Shown piece after piece: positions 38,196 through 46,526 of a DNA stretch of 64,000 nucleotides. The stretch lies in contig NZ_SUPW01000001.1 in NCBI RefSeq assembly GCF_013337285.1, positions 620,001-684,000 of the forward strand. Direction: 5' to 3'. The notes beneath the pieces were generated by a model. The model was given only the letters and a program-made list of their open reading frames with translations. It was not told where the DNA came from and searched no databases. This DNA comes from Agrobacterium tumefaciens (GTDB lineage: Bacteria; Pseudomonadota; Alphaproteobacteria; Rhizobiales; Rhizobiaceae). Numbering within the stretch: position 1 is the first letter of the stretch; the number at the start of each line of letters is the position of its first letter. Both the position numbers and the translations under genes were made by a program.

Positions 38196-38221
38196 CGGCG
38201 CCTTCACCGGCGCCGTTTTTT
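38196..38221 (+). terminator. Rho-independent terminator after the small ORF
   Basis: CGGCGCC, loop TTCACC, GGCGCCG, then six T. Strong. Confidence 0.92.
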
Positions 38222-38490
38222 ATTCCGTGTACAGCACGAACGACAGGCATTCATAAATTCAGGAAATTTTTGTAACGAAGCTGCAACGAAAGTGAAGTAA
38301 AAGCGCGGCCTCTACGAAACGTCTGTACGAGCGCAAACGTATAGACTAGTGAATATCAAAGAATTTTCTATTTTTCGCAGTTTTTTTCCAAAACAATGCA
38401 TAAGCCGACTTTCAAATCCGCAGACATGCGGATGACGATCCGGTGTTCAGGAAAGATTGCGAAGACAGGCCAGGGGGGCTTGGGACGGCC
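38222..38490 (+). promoter_or_regulatory. AT-rich region upstream of the diguanylate cyclase
   Basis: No gene. The stretch around 38340-38400 is strikingly AT-rich for this genome and probably contains the promoter for the gene at 38491. No clear operator was found. Confidence 0.4.
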
Positions 38491-39783
38491 ATGCAGGATA
38501 AAATCCTTCTGATTGAAGATTCCATTGCTCTTTCCATGCTGCTGAAGTCGCGGCTATCGGAAGAAACCGAAGCCGATGTCATCCATTGTGACAGCATGGC
38601 TGCCGCCGATACGCTGTTGCGCGCCCATGATTTTACGCTGGCGCTGACGGGGCTTAATCTGCCTGACGCGCCGAAGGGAGAGATTTTAGCTCTTCTTTCC
38701 GAGCACAAGGTGCCGGCGATCGTCTTCACCGCAACGGTGGATGAAGAGGCGCGCAAGCGTTATGCCGAAAAGAAAATCATCGATTATATCGTCAAGGACG
38801 GTCACCGCACCGTCGATGCGGTGGTCAAGACAGTCGACCGGATTTTGAACAATAAGCGCTTTTCCGTTCTGGTGGTCGATGATGCGCGCACAGCGCGTTC
38901 CGGCCTCGTGGAAATTCTGGAGCGGCAGAATTTTAGGGTTAGCGAGGCCCATTCAGGCAACCGGGCGCTGGAAATCCTGTCGCAGGACCCATCGATCCAG
39001 CTTGTCATCACCGATTACCATATGCCTGACATGGACGGTTATGAGCTGACGCGCCGTATCTGCGACAGCCGCTCCTCGGAAGATCTCAGGGTGATCGGCA
39101 TCTCGTCCTCCACGGACCGGCTGCTTTCGGCAAGCTTCTTGAAGGCCGGGGCCTCGGATTTCGTCTACCGCCCCTTCGTGCCGGAAGAGTTGCAGTGCCG
39201 TATCGACAATAATATCGAAACGCTGAAACAGCTGAAGCGCCTGCGCGAACTGGCCGAACGCGACCATTTGACAGGTCTGCCGAACCGCCGCTCCTTCTTC
39301 GAGCGCACCCGGGCGTTGATGGACATCATCAACGACAATGACGAAAACGGCGCAGTCGCCATTCTCGACATCGACCATTTCAAGAAGATCAACGATACGC
39401 TGGGACATGACGCCGGCGACCGGGCGCTGAAGAAGCTTGCGGAACTGCTGCACGACATGTGCCATGAGCAACGCCATATTCCCGCCCGCCTCGGCGGCGA
39501 GGAATTCGCGGTGTTCCTGCGGGGGCTCGATGCCCGTGCCGCCTATCAGTTCTGCGAGGAACTGCGCGGCGCTGTCGAAAGCAATGGCCGCCAGTTGAGC
39601 GGCAGCAGCCTGGCGTTGACGATTTCACTCGGCGTTGTGGAAATCGAAAAGGGCGAACCTTTCGACAACCAGCTGAATGCCGCCGACCAGTTGCTCTATC
39701 TCGCCAAGGCCAATGGACGCAACCGGGTTTATTCCGACGTGATGATCCAGGAAGGCCTGCAGAAGATGGGTCAAAACGGCTGA
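38491..39783 (+). CDS. PleD-like response regulator diguanylate cyclase (REC-REC-GGDEF)
   Basis: 430 residues. The first receiver domain (residues 1-118) keeps the acidic pair in LLIEDS, the Thr in FTAT and the Lys in DYIVKDG, but its phospho-acceptor position reads LTGLNLPDAP, with Gly where Asp is expected. The second receiver (about 122-240) has the acceptor Asp in VITDYHMPDMDG. The GGDEF domain has DHLTGLPNRRSFFERT, AILDIDHFKKINDTLGH and the active GGEEF motif. The inhibitory RxxD site before GGEEF is absent (EQRH). It should make cyclic di-GMP when the second receiver is phosphorylated. No sensor kinase is nearby. ATG 38491 was chosen over GTG 38443. Confidence 0.93.
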   Translation: MQDKILLIEDSIALSMLLKSRLSEETEADVIHCDSMAAADTLLRAHDFTLALTGLNLPDAPKGEILALLSEHKVPAIVFTATVDEEARKRYAEKKIIDYIVKDGHRTVDAVVKTVDRILNNKRFSVLVVDDARTARSGLVEILERQNFRVSEAHSGNRALEILSQDPSIQLVITDYHMPDMDGYELTRRICDSRSSEDLRVIGISSSTDRLLSASFLKAGASDFVYRPFVPEELQCRIDNNIETLKQLKRLRELAERDHLTGLPNRRSFFERTRALMDIINDNDENGAVAILDIDHFKKINDTLGHDAGDRALKKLAELLHDMCHEQRHIPARLGGEEFAVFLRGLDARAAYQFCEELRGAVESNGRQLSGSSLALTISLGVVEIEKGEPFDNQLNAADQLLYLAKANGRNRVYSDVMIQEGLQKMGQNG

Positions 39784-39830
39784 GATTTTCCCGTAGACAG
39801 GGTCATGGGCCGAGCGGGTGCCGCATATTT

Positions 39831-39948
39831 CTTCTCCCCGCCAGGGAAAAGTCCGCGGCAGCGGGATGAGGGGGAAAGCTCTCCGAAATCCGGCAACGTC
39901 GCCCCCTCATCCGACCCTTCGGGCCACCTTCTCCCCGGCGGGGAGAAG
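39831..39948. repeat. Palindromic intergenic repeat, family B copy 1
   Basis: Arms built from CTTCTCCCCG(CC) and GGCGGGGAGAAG, with inner ATGAGGGGG and CCCCCTCAT, around a variable centre. The left inner half is of the GTCCGCGGCAGCGGGATGAG type and the right half of the CATCCGACCCTTCGGGCCAC type. An outer GAGCGGGTG lies at 39812-39820. It lies just past the diguanylate cyclase gene. Confidence 0.85.
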
Positions 39949-40004
39949 AAACTCGCGGCAACGTCCAACCGCAAATAACTGGCCTCGGACGCCACGCAAA
40001 CACA

Positions 40005-40766
40005 TCAAAACAGCGACATCTGCCCCTCATCCTTCGGCGGCTTGATCTTTGCCAGCGGCGTGCTTTCCGGCACCGGCTCGATGAGATCGGCACCGACATT
40101 GGCGACCTTGTTGACCTTGTCCGATACCGGGATCATCTCGAAGAAATCGTCCTGAGCCGGTCGCATCAGATCGGCCACCTCGCGCGGCTCCTGCGTCTTG
40201 CAATCGAGCCAGCGGCTGAAATCCTCGGGCGCGATGACAACAGGCATACGGTCGTGGATGCGGCCGATTGCGGCATTGGCGGCCGTGGTGAGGATTGCGC
40301 CGGTATCGACCTCCGATCCGTCAGCGGAAGACCATGTTTCCATGAGGCCGGCAAAGGCAACGATGCCGCCGCTTTTCGGGCGGATGAAATAGGGCTGCGG
40401 TTTGCCGCCCTCCTCCTTCGGTGGACGTCGCCACTCGTAAAAGCCGGTGGCGGGAATTAGCACGCGGCGATGGCGCATGGCGGCACGGAAGGATGCCTTG
40501 CCGATGGCGGTTTCCGAACGCGCATTGATGAGTAGGGGAAAATCCTTGGGGTCCTTCACCCAGCCCGGTAAAAAACCCCAGCGGACCAGCACGGCCCGGC
40601 GGTTGGGCAGGTTGCTGCCGCGCTCCTGCCGCTCGCCTTCCAGCACCACCAGAACCGGCTGCGTCGGTGCGATGTTGAAACGGGCGGGAAAATCCTCAAG
40701 GCCGATCAGGTCGAGATAATCGGCGATTTCTTCCGGCGTCGCCTTCAGGACAAAACGTCCGCACAT
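40005..40766 (-). CDS. yedK: SOS response-associated peptidase family protein (YedK/HMCES)
   Basis: 253 residues. Cys2 in MCGRFVLKATPEE is the residue that forms a stable thiazolidine link with abasic sites in single-stranded DNA in YedK/HMCES; it also fixes the start, since upstream extensions would bury it. Other family residues: Asn in RFNIAPTQPV, VRWGFLPGWVKDP, INARSETA, TGFYEWRRP and His in RIHDRMPVV. It should protect abasic sites during replication. Confidence 0.95.
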   Translation of the reverse strand: MCGRFVLKATPEEIADYLDLIGLEDFPARFNIAPTQPVLVVLEGERQERGSNLPNRRAVLVRWGFLPGWVKDPKDFPLLINARSETAIGKASFRAAMRHRRVLIPATGFYEWRRPPKEEGGKPQPYFIRPKSGGIVAFAGLMETWSSADGSEVDTGAILTTAANAAIGRIHDRMPVVIAPEDFSRWLDCKTQEPREVADLMRPAQDDFFEMIPVSDKVNKVANVGADLIEPVPESTPLAKIKPPKDEGQMSLF

Positions 40767-40776
40767 TTTCTTCTCC

Positions 40777-41100
40777 TCAGGCGCGTGGGCCAAACAGGAT
40801 GATGGCCGTGCCGGCAAGGCAGACGGCTCCGCCGGCGACATCCCATTTATCCGGCAACTGCCCTTCAACGCCCCAGAGCCAGAGAAGCGATGCGGTGATG
40901 TAAATCCCGCCATAGGCGGCATAGGCCCTGCCCGCCGTCTCGGTCGGCACCAGTGCCAACAGCCAGGCAAAAGCGGCAAGCGACAGCATGCCCGGCAATA
41001 ATATCCAGACCGGCTTGCCGAGCTTCAGCCAGGCCCAGAAGGAGAAGCAACCAGCGATTTCCGCAAGTGCCGCCAATATGTAAATAAGATAGACCTTCAT
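40777..41100 (-). CDS. ynfA: YnfA family (UPF0060) membrane protein
   Basis: 107 residues, four membrane segments: [60 protein letters not shown] and [19 protein letters not shown]. An SMR-like family of unknown substrate. The start MKVYL has GGTGGA upstream; the longer open frame to 41343 is rejected. Ten bases upstream of yedK, same direction, so probably co-transcribed. Confidence 0.93.
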   Translation of the reverse strand: MKVYLIYILAALAEIAGCFSFWAWLKLGKPVWILLPGMLSLAAFAWLLALVPTETAGRAYAAYGGIYITASLLWLWGVEGQLPDKWDVAGGAVCLAGTAIILFGPRA

Positions 41101-41242
41101 TCCACCGTCTTCTGCGTGCACAATGGGGCTTGTTGTTACACAACAGGTTAGAGCCTTCGGGCCATCTCCGAAAGGGCGCGTCGGCGCTCTCACACCATAA
41201 TATGCAGACAGGCCGGAGACGGCCCAAACGAGAAACCCTTTC

Positions 41243-41659
41243 ATGAGCATTCGCATCAAGCCCCGCCCCGCCTCCTCCGCCATCGTCAGGAATGGCGACC
41301 GGCTGCTTCTCGTGCGTCGGGCCAATCCGCCGTCAAAGGACATGTTCGCTTTTCCGGGCGGGCGCGGCGAAGAAGGGGAAACGCCGGCCGAGACCGCACT
41401 TCGCGAACTTCACGAGGAAACCGGCATCATCGCGCGCAAACCGCAACTCTTCGCGACCTACGATCTGCCGTCGCGTGATGCGGAAGGCGCATTGACCAGC
41501 CATTATTTCCTGTCCGTCTTCACGGTGGAAACGGATACCGACCCGGCAGTAACGGCGGCCGACGATGCGGCGGATGCGGGCTGGTACACATTGGCGGAAA
41601 TCCGCCGGCTGCCGGCGCCGGAAAGCGTCGTCGAATGCGCCGAGCGCCTGTTTGCATGA
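41243..41659 (+). CDS. Nudix hydrolase
   Basis: 138 residues. The Nudix box is complete in the form GX5EX7REUXEEXGU, starting at [20 protein letters not shown] and ending ETGI; FAFPGG precedes it. Substrates of such short members are nucleoside diphosphate derivatives, possibly damaged nucleotides or NADH-type compounds; not resolved here. Divergent from ynfA. Confidence 0.93.
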   Translation: MSIRIKPRPASSAIVRNGDRLLLVRRANPPSKDMFAFPGGRGEEGETPAETALRELHEETGIIARKPQLFATYDLPSRDAEGALTSHYFLSVFTVETDTDPAVTAADDAADAGWYTLAEIRRLPAPESVVECAERLFA

Positions 41660-41745
41660 TTGCCAGTCAGCCAGAATCGCGATTATTTAGGGCATGTCCG
41701 CCCGCCGGGTGTTCACGAGTATGTGTGGGGCTGAATAGAATTTTG

Positions 41746-42183
41746 ATGCGGCCAATCATTTTCCTGTCTCTTTTGCTGACCATGCTGGCCACGGTCGGGC
41801 AAGCGGACGTCGCTTATGCACAGCCTTCGAAGGCGGTTTCCAAGGAGGCACGCCCCCCGGAAGCGACGCCGCCCAAACCCGCTCCCTATGACGACAAGCT
41901 GGCACGGCTTTCTGAAATACTGGGTGCCGTGCAATATTTAAGAACCCTGTGCCCCTCTTCCGGCCCGGAAGACTGGCGCAGATCGATGAGCGATCTTCTG
42001 GCTGCGGATACGGCCAACGAACCTGAGCGACGTCAACGCATGACAGCAGCATTCAACCGTGGATACCGCTCTTTTGCAGCCATCCACACCAGTTGCACAC
42101 GCGCCGCCGTCATGGCAGAAGAGAGCTACCGTAACGAAGGGGCAACACTCGCTCAGGAAATCGCGTCACGGTTCGGAAATTAG
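41746..42183 (+). CDS. TIGR02301 family secreted protein
   Basis: 145 residues. A signal peptide (IIFLSLLLTMLATVGQADVA, cleavage near AYAQ) is followed by a Pro/Ala linker and the family core YDDKLARLSEILGAVQYLRTLC. A second Cys lies in AIHTSCTRAA, so a disulfide is possible. The family is restricted to Rhizobiales and of unknown function. The ATG at 41746 was chosen because it begins the signal peptide. Confidence 0.8.
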   Translation: MRPIIFLSLLLTMLATVGQADVAYAQPSKAVSKEARPPEATPPKPAPYDDKLARLSEILGAVQYLRTLCPSSGPEDWRRSMSDLLAADTANEPERRQRMTAAFNRGYRSFAAIHTSCTRAAVMAEESYRNEGATLAQEIASRFGN

Positions 42184-42288
42184 CGGATTGTTAACCTCTT
42201 TTCGCCGCAGGCCGTGCCGTTTTGATAAAAGACTGATAGTGTTGTTAACAGGGTGGTAAGGACTTGCCCGCCCTGTCGAGGATGAAAA

Positions 42289-42546
42289 ATGCAGACGAGC
42301 CGTAACGAAATCGACGACATGATCGTGCATGAAAAGATGCAGGTCGCTCTGGAACACCAGAACGAGGCATGGGCTGACGGCATGGCCGACGGCATCGAGC
42401 CTGAGATCATCGCCGATGCCGCCATTGCTCTGGCCATGCGCGAAACCATCCGCATGCATGGCGAAGCCGGTGCGGAAGCAATGCTGGAATCGCTGCGCCA
42501 GCGGATGCTTGAAGGCGAATTTTCTCCGCAGCGGGTGATACAGTAA
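42289..42546 (+). CDS. Small hypothetical protein
   Basis: 85 residues, acidic and helical (MQTSRNEIDDMIVHEKMQVA, EPEIIADAAIALAMRETIRM, LESLRQRMLEGEFSPQRVIQ). A good ribosome binding site (GAGGATGAAAA) precedes the ATG. No known domain. The next gene starts 14 bases later, so they are probably co-transcribed. Confidence 0.75.
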   Translation: MQTSRNEIDDMIVHEKMQVALEHQNEAWADGMADGIEPEIIADAAIALAMRETIRMHGEAGAEAMLESLRQRMLEGEFSPQRVIQ

Positions 42547-42560
42547 AGCAGGGGTCTGTC

Positions 42561-43328
42561 ATGTCTTGCCTGAGCAAGGGGCTTTTGCGCTCTTCCGCCA
42601 TGCTGTCTATCCTGCTTGCCTTGACCGCCGGGTCGATTGGCTTGCCGAGCCGGGCCTTTGCGCTTTCCGAGCTGAAACCGGCGCAAAACACCGAAAGCGA
42701 GCCGCAGGCCCAGAACGGCGATCAGCCGCAGCAGCCACAGGTGGCTGAGCCGGATGAGATCGAAGGTGATTCGGACGGCATTCCCCTGCCCGACCCGTTG
42801 GTTGACCGTTCCGCCGGCAAGGGGAACCAACAGTCTGCCGCGCCGGGCAATACGCCGGAAATGTCCGTCGTCATCGAGCACGACATTTCCAAGGCCCCGG
42901 AAGCCGTTCGCAAGCTGCGCCAACAGATCATCGATGCAGCCGCTTCGGGTGATATCGAAAAATTGCGGCCCTTCATCGCCGCCGGTCAGAATGCATTCCG
43001 CATAGACAGTGGTGACGGCGAAGACCCGATCGCGGCGCTGAAAAGCTATTCCGGCGATCCCGACGGGCTGGAAGTACTGGCGATTATCATCGACCTTCTG
43101 TCGACGGGTTATGCCCATGTGGATGCCGGCACGCCGGATGAAGCCTACGTCTTCCCCTATTTCGCCGGGAAGCCGCTGAATACGCTGACGCCGCCGGAAA
43201 AGGTGGAGCTCCTGCGCATCATCACGGCGGGCGATCTGGCAGATATGCAGGAATTGGGCAATTACAGCTTCTACCGCATCGGCATTTCGCCTGATGGCAA
43301 GTGGAAGTTCTTCACCGCCGGCGATTGA
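42561..43328 (+). CDS. Secreted hypothetical protein
   Basis: 255 residues with a signal peptide (SAMLSILLALTAGSIGLPSR, cleavage near AFA). A low-complexity Gln/Glu/Pro region (to residue 75) precedes a folded domain: LRQQIIDAAASGDIEKLRPF, DPIAALKSYSGDPDGLEVL, FPYFAGKPLNTLTPPEKVEL and GISPDGKWKFFTAGD. It resembles conserved periplasmic proteins of Rhizobiales with no assigned role. Confidence 0.8.
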   Translation: MSCLSKGLLRSSAMLSILLALTAGSIGLPSRAFALSELKPAQNTESEPQAQNGDQPQQPQVAEPDEIEGDSDGIPLPDPLVDRSAGKGNQQSAAPGNTPEMSVVIEHDISKAPEAVRKLRQQIIDAAASGDIEKLRPFIAAGQNAFRIDSGDGEDPIAALKSYSGDPDGLEVLAIIIDLLSTGYAHVDAGTPDEAYVFPYFAGKPLNTLTPPEKVELLRIITAGDLADMQELGNYSFYRIGISPDGKWKFFTAGD

Positions 43329-43450
43329 TCGCCTCACGGTGCTTGCCGTTCTCCGGTAAAAATCCTAACTGTGCGGAATGAGCCGTCCGGCGAAGTGCAT
43401 CTGCATTTTGCCGGAGATCGCGCAGTCTCGATGAACCGAACGGTGACGCC

Positions 43451-44299
43451 ATGCCTTCCGCCTTTCTTGCCGACCGCCGCCTGATCAGAGTTTCCGGCAC
43501 AGGCGCCGAGGAATTTCTGAACAATCTCATCACCGCCGATGTTGAAAATTTGGCTGAGGGCGAAGCTCGCGCTTCGGCACTGCTGACGCCGCAGGGCAAG
43601 ATCCTGTTCGATTTCCTGATTGCGCGCGATGGAGCGGATTACCTGATCGAGACGGGTGCCGCCGAGCAGGATGCGCTGCTGCGCCGCCTGACCATGTACA
43701 AGCTGCGCGCACCCATCGATCTGAAGGCTGAAGCGATCGAAGGCGTTAGTATTTTCTGGGATGAGAATGCGCCGGAGGCGGGCGTTCGGGATGGTCGTTT
43801 TGTCAAGGCGGGCGTCGATGTGTTCCGCGTGCCGGGCGCGTCGGCCACCGGCGACGCTGCAGCCTATGATGCGCTGCGCGTCGAACACGGCATTGCCGAA
43901 TCCGGCCGGGATTATGCGCTGCAGGATGCATTTCCCCATGATGTGCTGATGGATGTGAATGACGGCGTTTCCTTCAAGAAGGGCTGCTTTGTCGGCCAGG
44001 AAGTCGTCTCCCGCATGAAACATCGCGGCACGGCAAGGCGTCGCGTCGTTACTGTTTCGGCGGAAGGTCCGCTTCCCGCCACAGGGACAGAGATTACCGC
44101 CAATGGAAAGCCTGTCGGCACGCTTGGGACCGTGTGCGGCAACACAGCGCTTGCCATTGTGCGGATTGATCGCATTGCCGATGCGCTTGCCTCCGACACC
44201 CCGATTCTTGCGGAAAATGTCACCGTAACCGTGGCCCTGCCGGTCTGGAGCGGCCTTGCCTTCCCGGCCGCCGATCCCGCAGCACGGGCGGAGGACTAG
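43451..44299 (+). CDS. ygfZ: YgfZ/GcvT domain protein (tetrahydrofolate-dependent Fe-S cluster factor)
   Basis: 282 residues. The YgfZ signature KGCFVGQEVVSRMKHRG contains the conserved Cys. Other segments: RRLIRVSGTGAEEFLNNLIT, LLTPQGKILFDFLIA and LRVEHGIAESGRDY. YgfZ/IBA57 proteins help assemble or repair certain 4Fe-4S enzymes using folate. Start ATG at 43451. The HD gene starts almost at once after its stop. Confidence 0.93.
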   Translation: MPSAFLADRRLIRVSGTGAEEFLNNLITADVENLAEGEARASALLTPQGKILFDFLIARDGADYLIETGAAEQDALLRRLTMYKLRAPIDLKAEAIEGVSIFWDENAPEAGVRDGRFVKAGVDVFRVPGASATGDAAAYDALRVEHGIAESGRDYALQDAFPHDVLMDVNDGVSFKKGCFVGQEVVSRMKHRGTARRRVVTVSAEGPLPATGTEITANGKPVGTLGTVCGNTALAIVRIDRIADALASDTPILAENVTVTVALPVWSGLAFPAADPAARAED

Positions 44300-44301
44300 G
44301 C

Positions 44302-44925
44302 GTGGCTCCCGCAAAAAGCCCGCGCGCCTGGCAGCGCATGCTCTCCGGGCGGCGCCTCGATCTGCTTGACCCTTCGCCGCTCGACGTGGAAATCGCCGAT
44401 ATCGCCCACGGGCTTGCCCGCGTTGCCCGCTGGAACGGCCAGACGCGCGGCGATCATGCCTTTTCCGTCGCCCAGCACAGCCTCATCGTCGAGACGATTT
44501 TCTGCCGCATGTGTGCGGATGCGACGCCCGGCGACATGCAGATGGCGCTGTTGCATGATGCACCGGAATATGTGATTGGCGACATGATTTCGCCGTTCAA
44601 ATCCGTGGTTGGCGGCGGTTACAAGACCGTGGAAAAACGGCTGGAGGCCGCCGTGCATCTGCGCTTCGGCCTGCCGCCGCATGCATCCCGCGAATTGAAG
44701 GACCGCATCAAGAAGGCCGATACGGTTGCCGCCTTTTTCGAGGCGACGGAGCTTGCCGGCTTTTCCACCGCCGAGGCGCAGAAATTCTTCGGCCTGCCGC
44801 GCGGCATCACCCGCGACATGTTCACCATCACGCCCATGCCCTCGACGGAAGCGCAGAAACTGTTCATCGAACGTTTCGAAGCAATCGAGGCGCTGCGCGC
44901 AACCAGGACCGGGAGCGCCACATGA
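44302..44925 (+). CDS. HD domain phosphohydrolase (YfbR-like)
   Basis: 207 residues with a GTG start behind GGAGGACTAGGC. HD metal ligands: His in RGDHAFSVAQHS, HD in ALLHDAPEYVIGD and Asp in KKADTVAAFFEAT. IADIAHGLARVARWNGQTRG at the front is typical of HD proteins acting on nucleotides, such as YfbR 5'-nucleotidases. Start two bases after the ygfZ stop and four-base overlap with the phosphatase gene: one transcript. Confidence 0.88.
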   Translation: MAPAKSPRAWQRMLSGRRLDLLDPSPLDVEIADIAHGLARVARWNGQTRGDHAFSVAQHSLIVETIFCRMCADATPGDMQMALLHDAPEYVIGDMISPFKSVVGGGYKTVEKRLEAAVHLRFGLPPHASRELKDRIKKADTVAAFFEATELAGFSTAEAQKFFGLPRGITRDMFTITPMPSTEAQKLFIERFEAIEALRATRTGSAT

Positions 44926-45440
44926 CGACCATCGTGGTATCGCCGCTGTCGCGGATCGCGGAAATGGCCGTGAAGCACAAGGCCCGCGAAATGGTGACGC
45001 TGATTGCCAGGGAGCAAAGCTTCCACCGCCCGGCCGTGATTGCTGTCGAACGACATCTGACGCTTGCCATGAACGACATCGCCTTCAAGGGCACTGGTAA
45101 TCTTATCGCCCCTGATGATGCGCATGTGCTGAAACTCATCGATTTTGCACGGGAATGGGATCAGTCCGCGCCGCTGCTCATCCATTGCTGGATGGGGATT
45201 TCGCGCTCACCGGCCGCCGCCGTCATTGCCGCACTTAGCCTTTATCCGGATCAGGACGAAATGGCGCTTGCGCTTCGCCTGCGCGCCGTCTCGCCCTATG
45301 TCACCCCCAATGCCCGCATCATCGCCATCGGCGACCGGTTGCTGGCGCGGGAAGGCCGGCTGGTCAAGGCAATCAAGGCGATCGGCAGGGGGGCCGATAC
45401 CGACGGCAATGTGCCTTTTGTGCTGCCGCTTGGCGGCTGA
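44922..45440 (+). CDS. Protein tyrosine phosphatase-like protein (DSP/PTP superfamily)
   Basis: 172 residues. The phosphatase loop HCWMGISRSPAAAV matches HCxxGxxR(S) with the Cys nucleophile near residue 89. It has an early Asp in MNDIA and a C-terminal region AVSPYVTPNARIIAIGDRLL common to this rhizobial family. Overlaps the HD gene by ATGA. Substrate unknown; the pairing with an HD hydrolase suggests nucleotide or phospholipid monophosphates as well as proteins. Confidence 0.88.
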   Translation: MTTIVVSPLSRIAEMAVKHKAREMVTLIAREQSFHRPAVIAVERHLTLAMNDIAFKGTGNLIAPDDAHVLKLIDFAREWDQSAPLLIHCWMGISRSPAAAVIAALSLYPDQDEMALALRLRAVSPYVTPNARIIAIGDRLLAREGRLVKAIKAIGRGADTDGNVPFVLPLGG

Positions 45441-45518
45441 CGCCCGATTTTTGGCGGAACCCCTGCGGCACCCGTTCGTTACCAACCCTGAACTGCAATG
45501 AAAATCACGGGATAATTC

Positions 45519-46340
45519 ATGGAACAACAGGCAACCGATATCATCGTCGCATCGCAGGCGGCCGTGCGGCAGGCGAGCGCGCTGGCGGTGCAATATTCCT
45601 TTTCGATCGTCGGCGCGCTTCTGCTGTTGATCATCGGCTGGCTGGCCGCCACCTTCCTGCAGCGCTGGGCTTTTCAGGGCCTGTCGCGCATTCGCGGCTT
45701 CGATGCGACGCTCGCCGGTTTTTTCGCAGGCGCGATCCGTTATGTCGTGCTTATTCTGGTGCTGGTCATGGTGCTTGGCCAGTTCGGCGTGCAGACGGCT
45801 TCCATTCTCGCGGCGCTGGGTGCCGCCGGTCTCGCCATCGGCCTTGCGCTGCAGGGCACGCTGCAGAACATTGCCGCCGGCATCATGCTTCTGGTGCTGC
45901 GCCCCTTCCGGGTGGGTGAATATATCGAGACCAGCACGGTCAGCGGCACCGTGGTGGAAATCGGTTTGTTTGCCACCGAGCTCAAGACCAGCGACGGGCT
46001 TTATCGCCTCGCGCCCAATTCCACCCTTTGGAATGTACCGATCACCAATTACAGCCGCTTTCCCTCGCGCCGCCACGAGCTTAGCCTGACGGTGAAGAAT
46101 GACGAGGATCTGGCTGCCGCGCAGGATATGCTGATGCGCGTGGTGCGCGCCGAAAGCCGGGTGCTGCTGGACCCTGTCCCCGTCACCTTCGTCGATTCCG
46201 TCAGCGCCGATAGCGCCACGGTCAAATTGCGCTATTGGGTGCGCAGCGAGAGTTATTTCGCAACGACCCGCGATGTGACGAAGGCCATGAAGCTTGCCTT
46301 TGATGAACGCAAGGCGGAAGTGAGCGCGCAGCCCGCCTGA
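45519..46340 (+). CDS. mscS: Small-conductance mechanosensitive channel (MscS family)
   Basis: 273 residues, three membrane segments. The pore-lining third helix is SILAALGAAGLAIGLALQGT, rich in Gly/Ala as in MscS, followed by LQNIAAGIMLLVLRPFRVGE. The beta domain has VVEIGLFATELKT, LAPNSTLWNVPITNYSR. A short C-terminal domain follows. Protects against hypo-osmotic shock. Confidence 0.95.
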   Translation: MEQQATDIIVASQAAVRQASALAVQYSFSIVGALLLLIIGWLAATFLQRWAFQGLSRIRGFDATLAGFFAGAIRYVVLILVLVMVLGQFGVQTASILAALGAAGLAIGLALQGTLQNIAAGIMLLVLRPFRVGEYIETSTVSGTVVEIGLFATELKTSDGLYRLAPNSTLWNVPITNYSRFPSRRHELSLTVKNDEDLAAAQDMLMRVVRAESRVLLDPVPVTFVDSVSADSATVKLRYWVRSESYFATTRDVTKAMKLAFDERKAEVSAQPA

Positions 46341-46472
46341 GGCCTCAAAGCTCTCTTTTCCCCTCCTCCATGTCTCAAGCGCGGTGGCCTTTGATGGCCA
46401 TCGCGCTTTTTCATTATGGCACGTCAGCCCGCACCCTTGCGTCATGCAAAAGACACCTCTATAGGTCATACT

Positions 46473-46485
46473 GTAATGTTATTAC
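46473..46485. promoter_or_regulatory. Candidate Zur box upstream of zinT
   Basis: GTAAT-GTT-ATTAC, a perfect inverted repeat in AT-rich sequence 42 bases before the zinT ATG. Zur boxes of alphaproteobacteria are AT-rich palindromes of this kind, and zinT is a known Zur target in Agrobacterium. Confidence 0.65.
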
Positions 46486-46526
46486 GTAACCTAATTTATC
46501 TTGACGGACTGAAGAGGGCCGAAACA

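Noticed and set aside
46476-46526. Upstream ATG giving a 17-residue longer ZinT
   Set aside because: It lies within the Zur-like palindrome and would place charged residues before the signal peptide; ATG 46527 gives a normal signal sequence.
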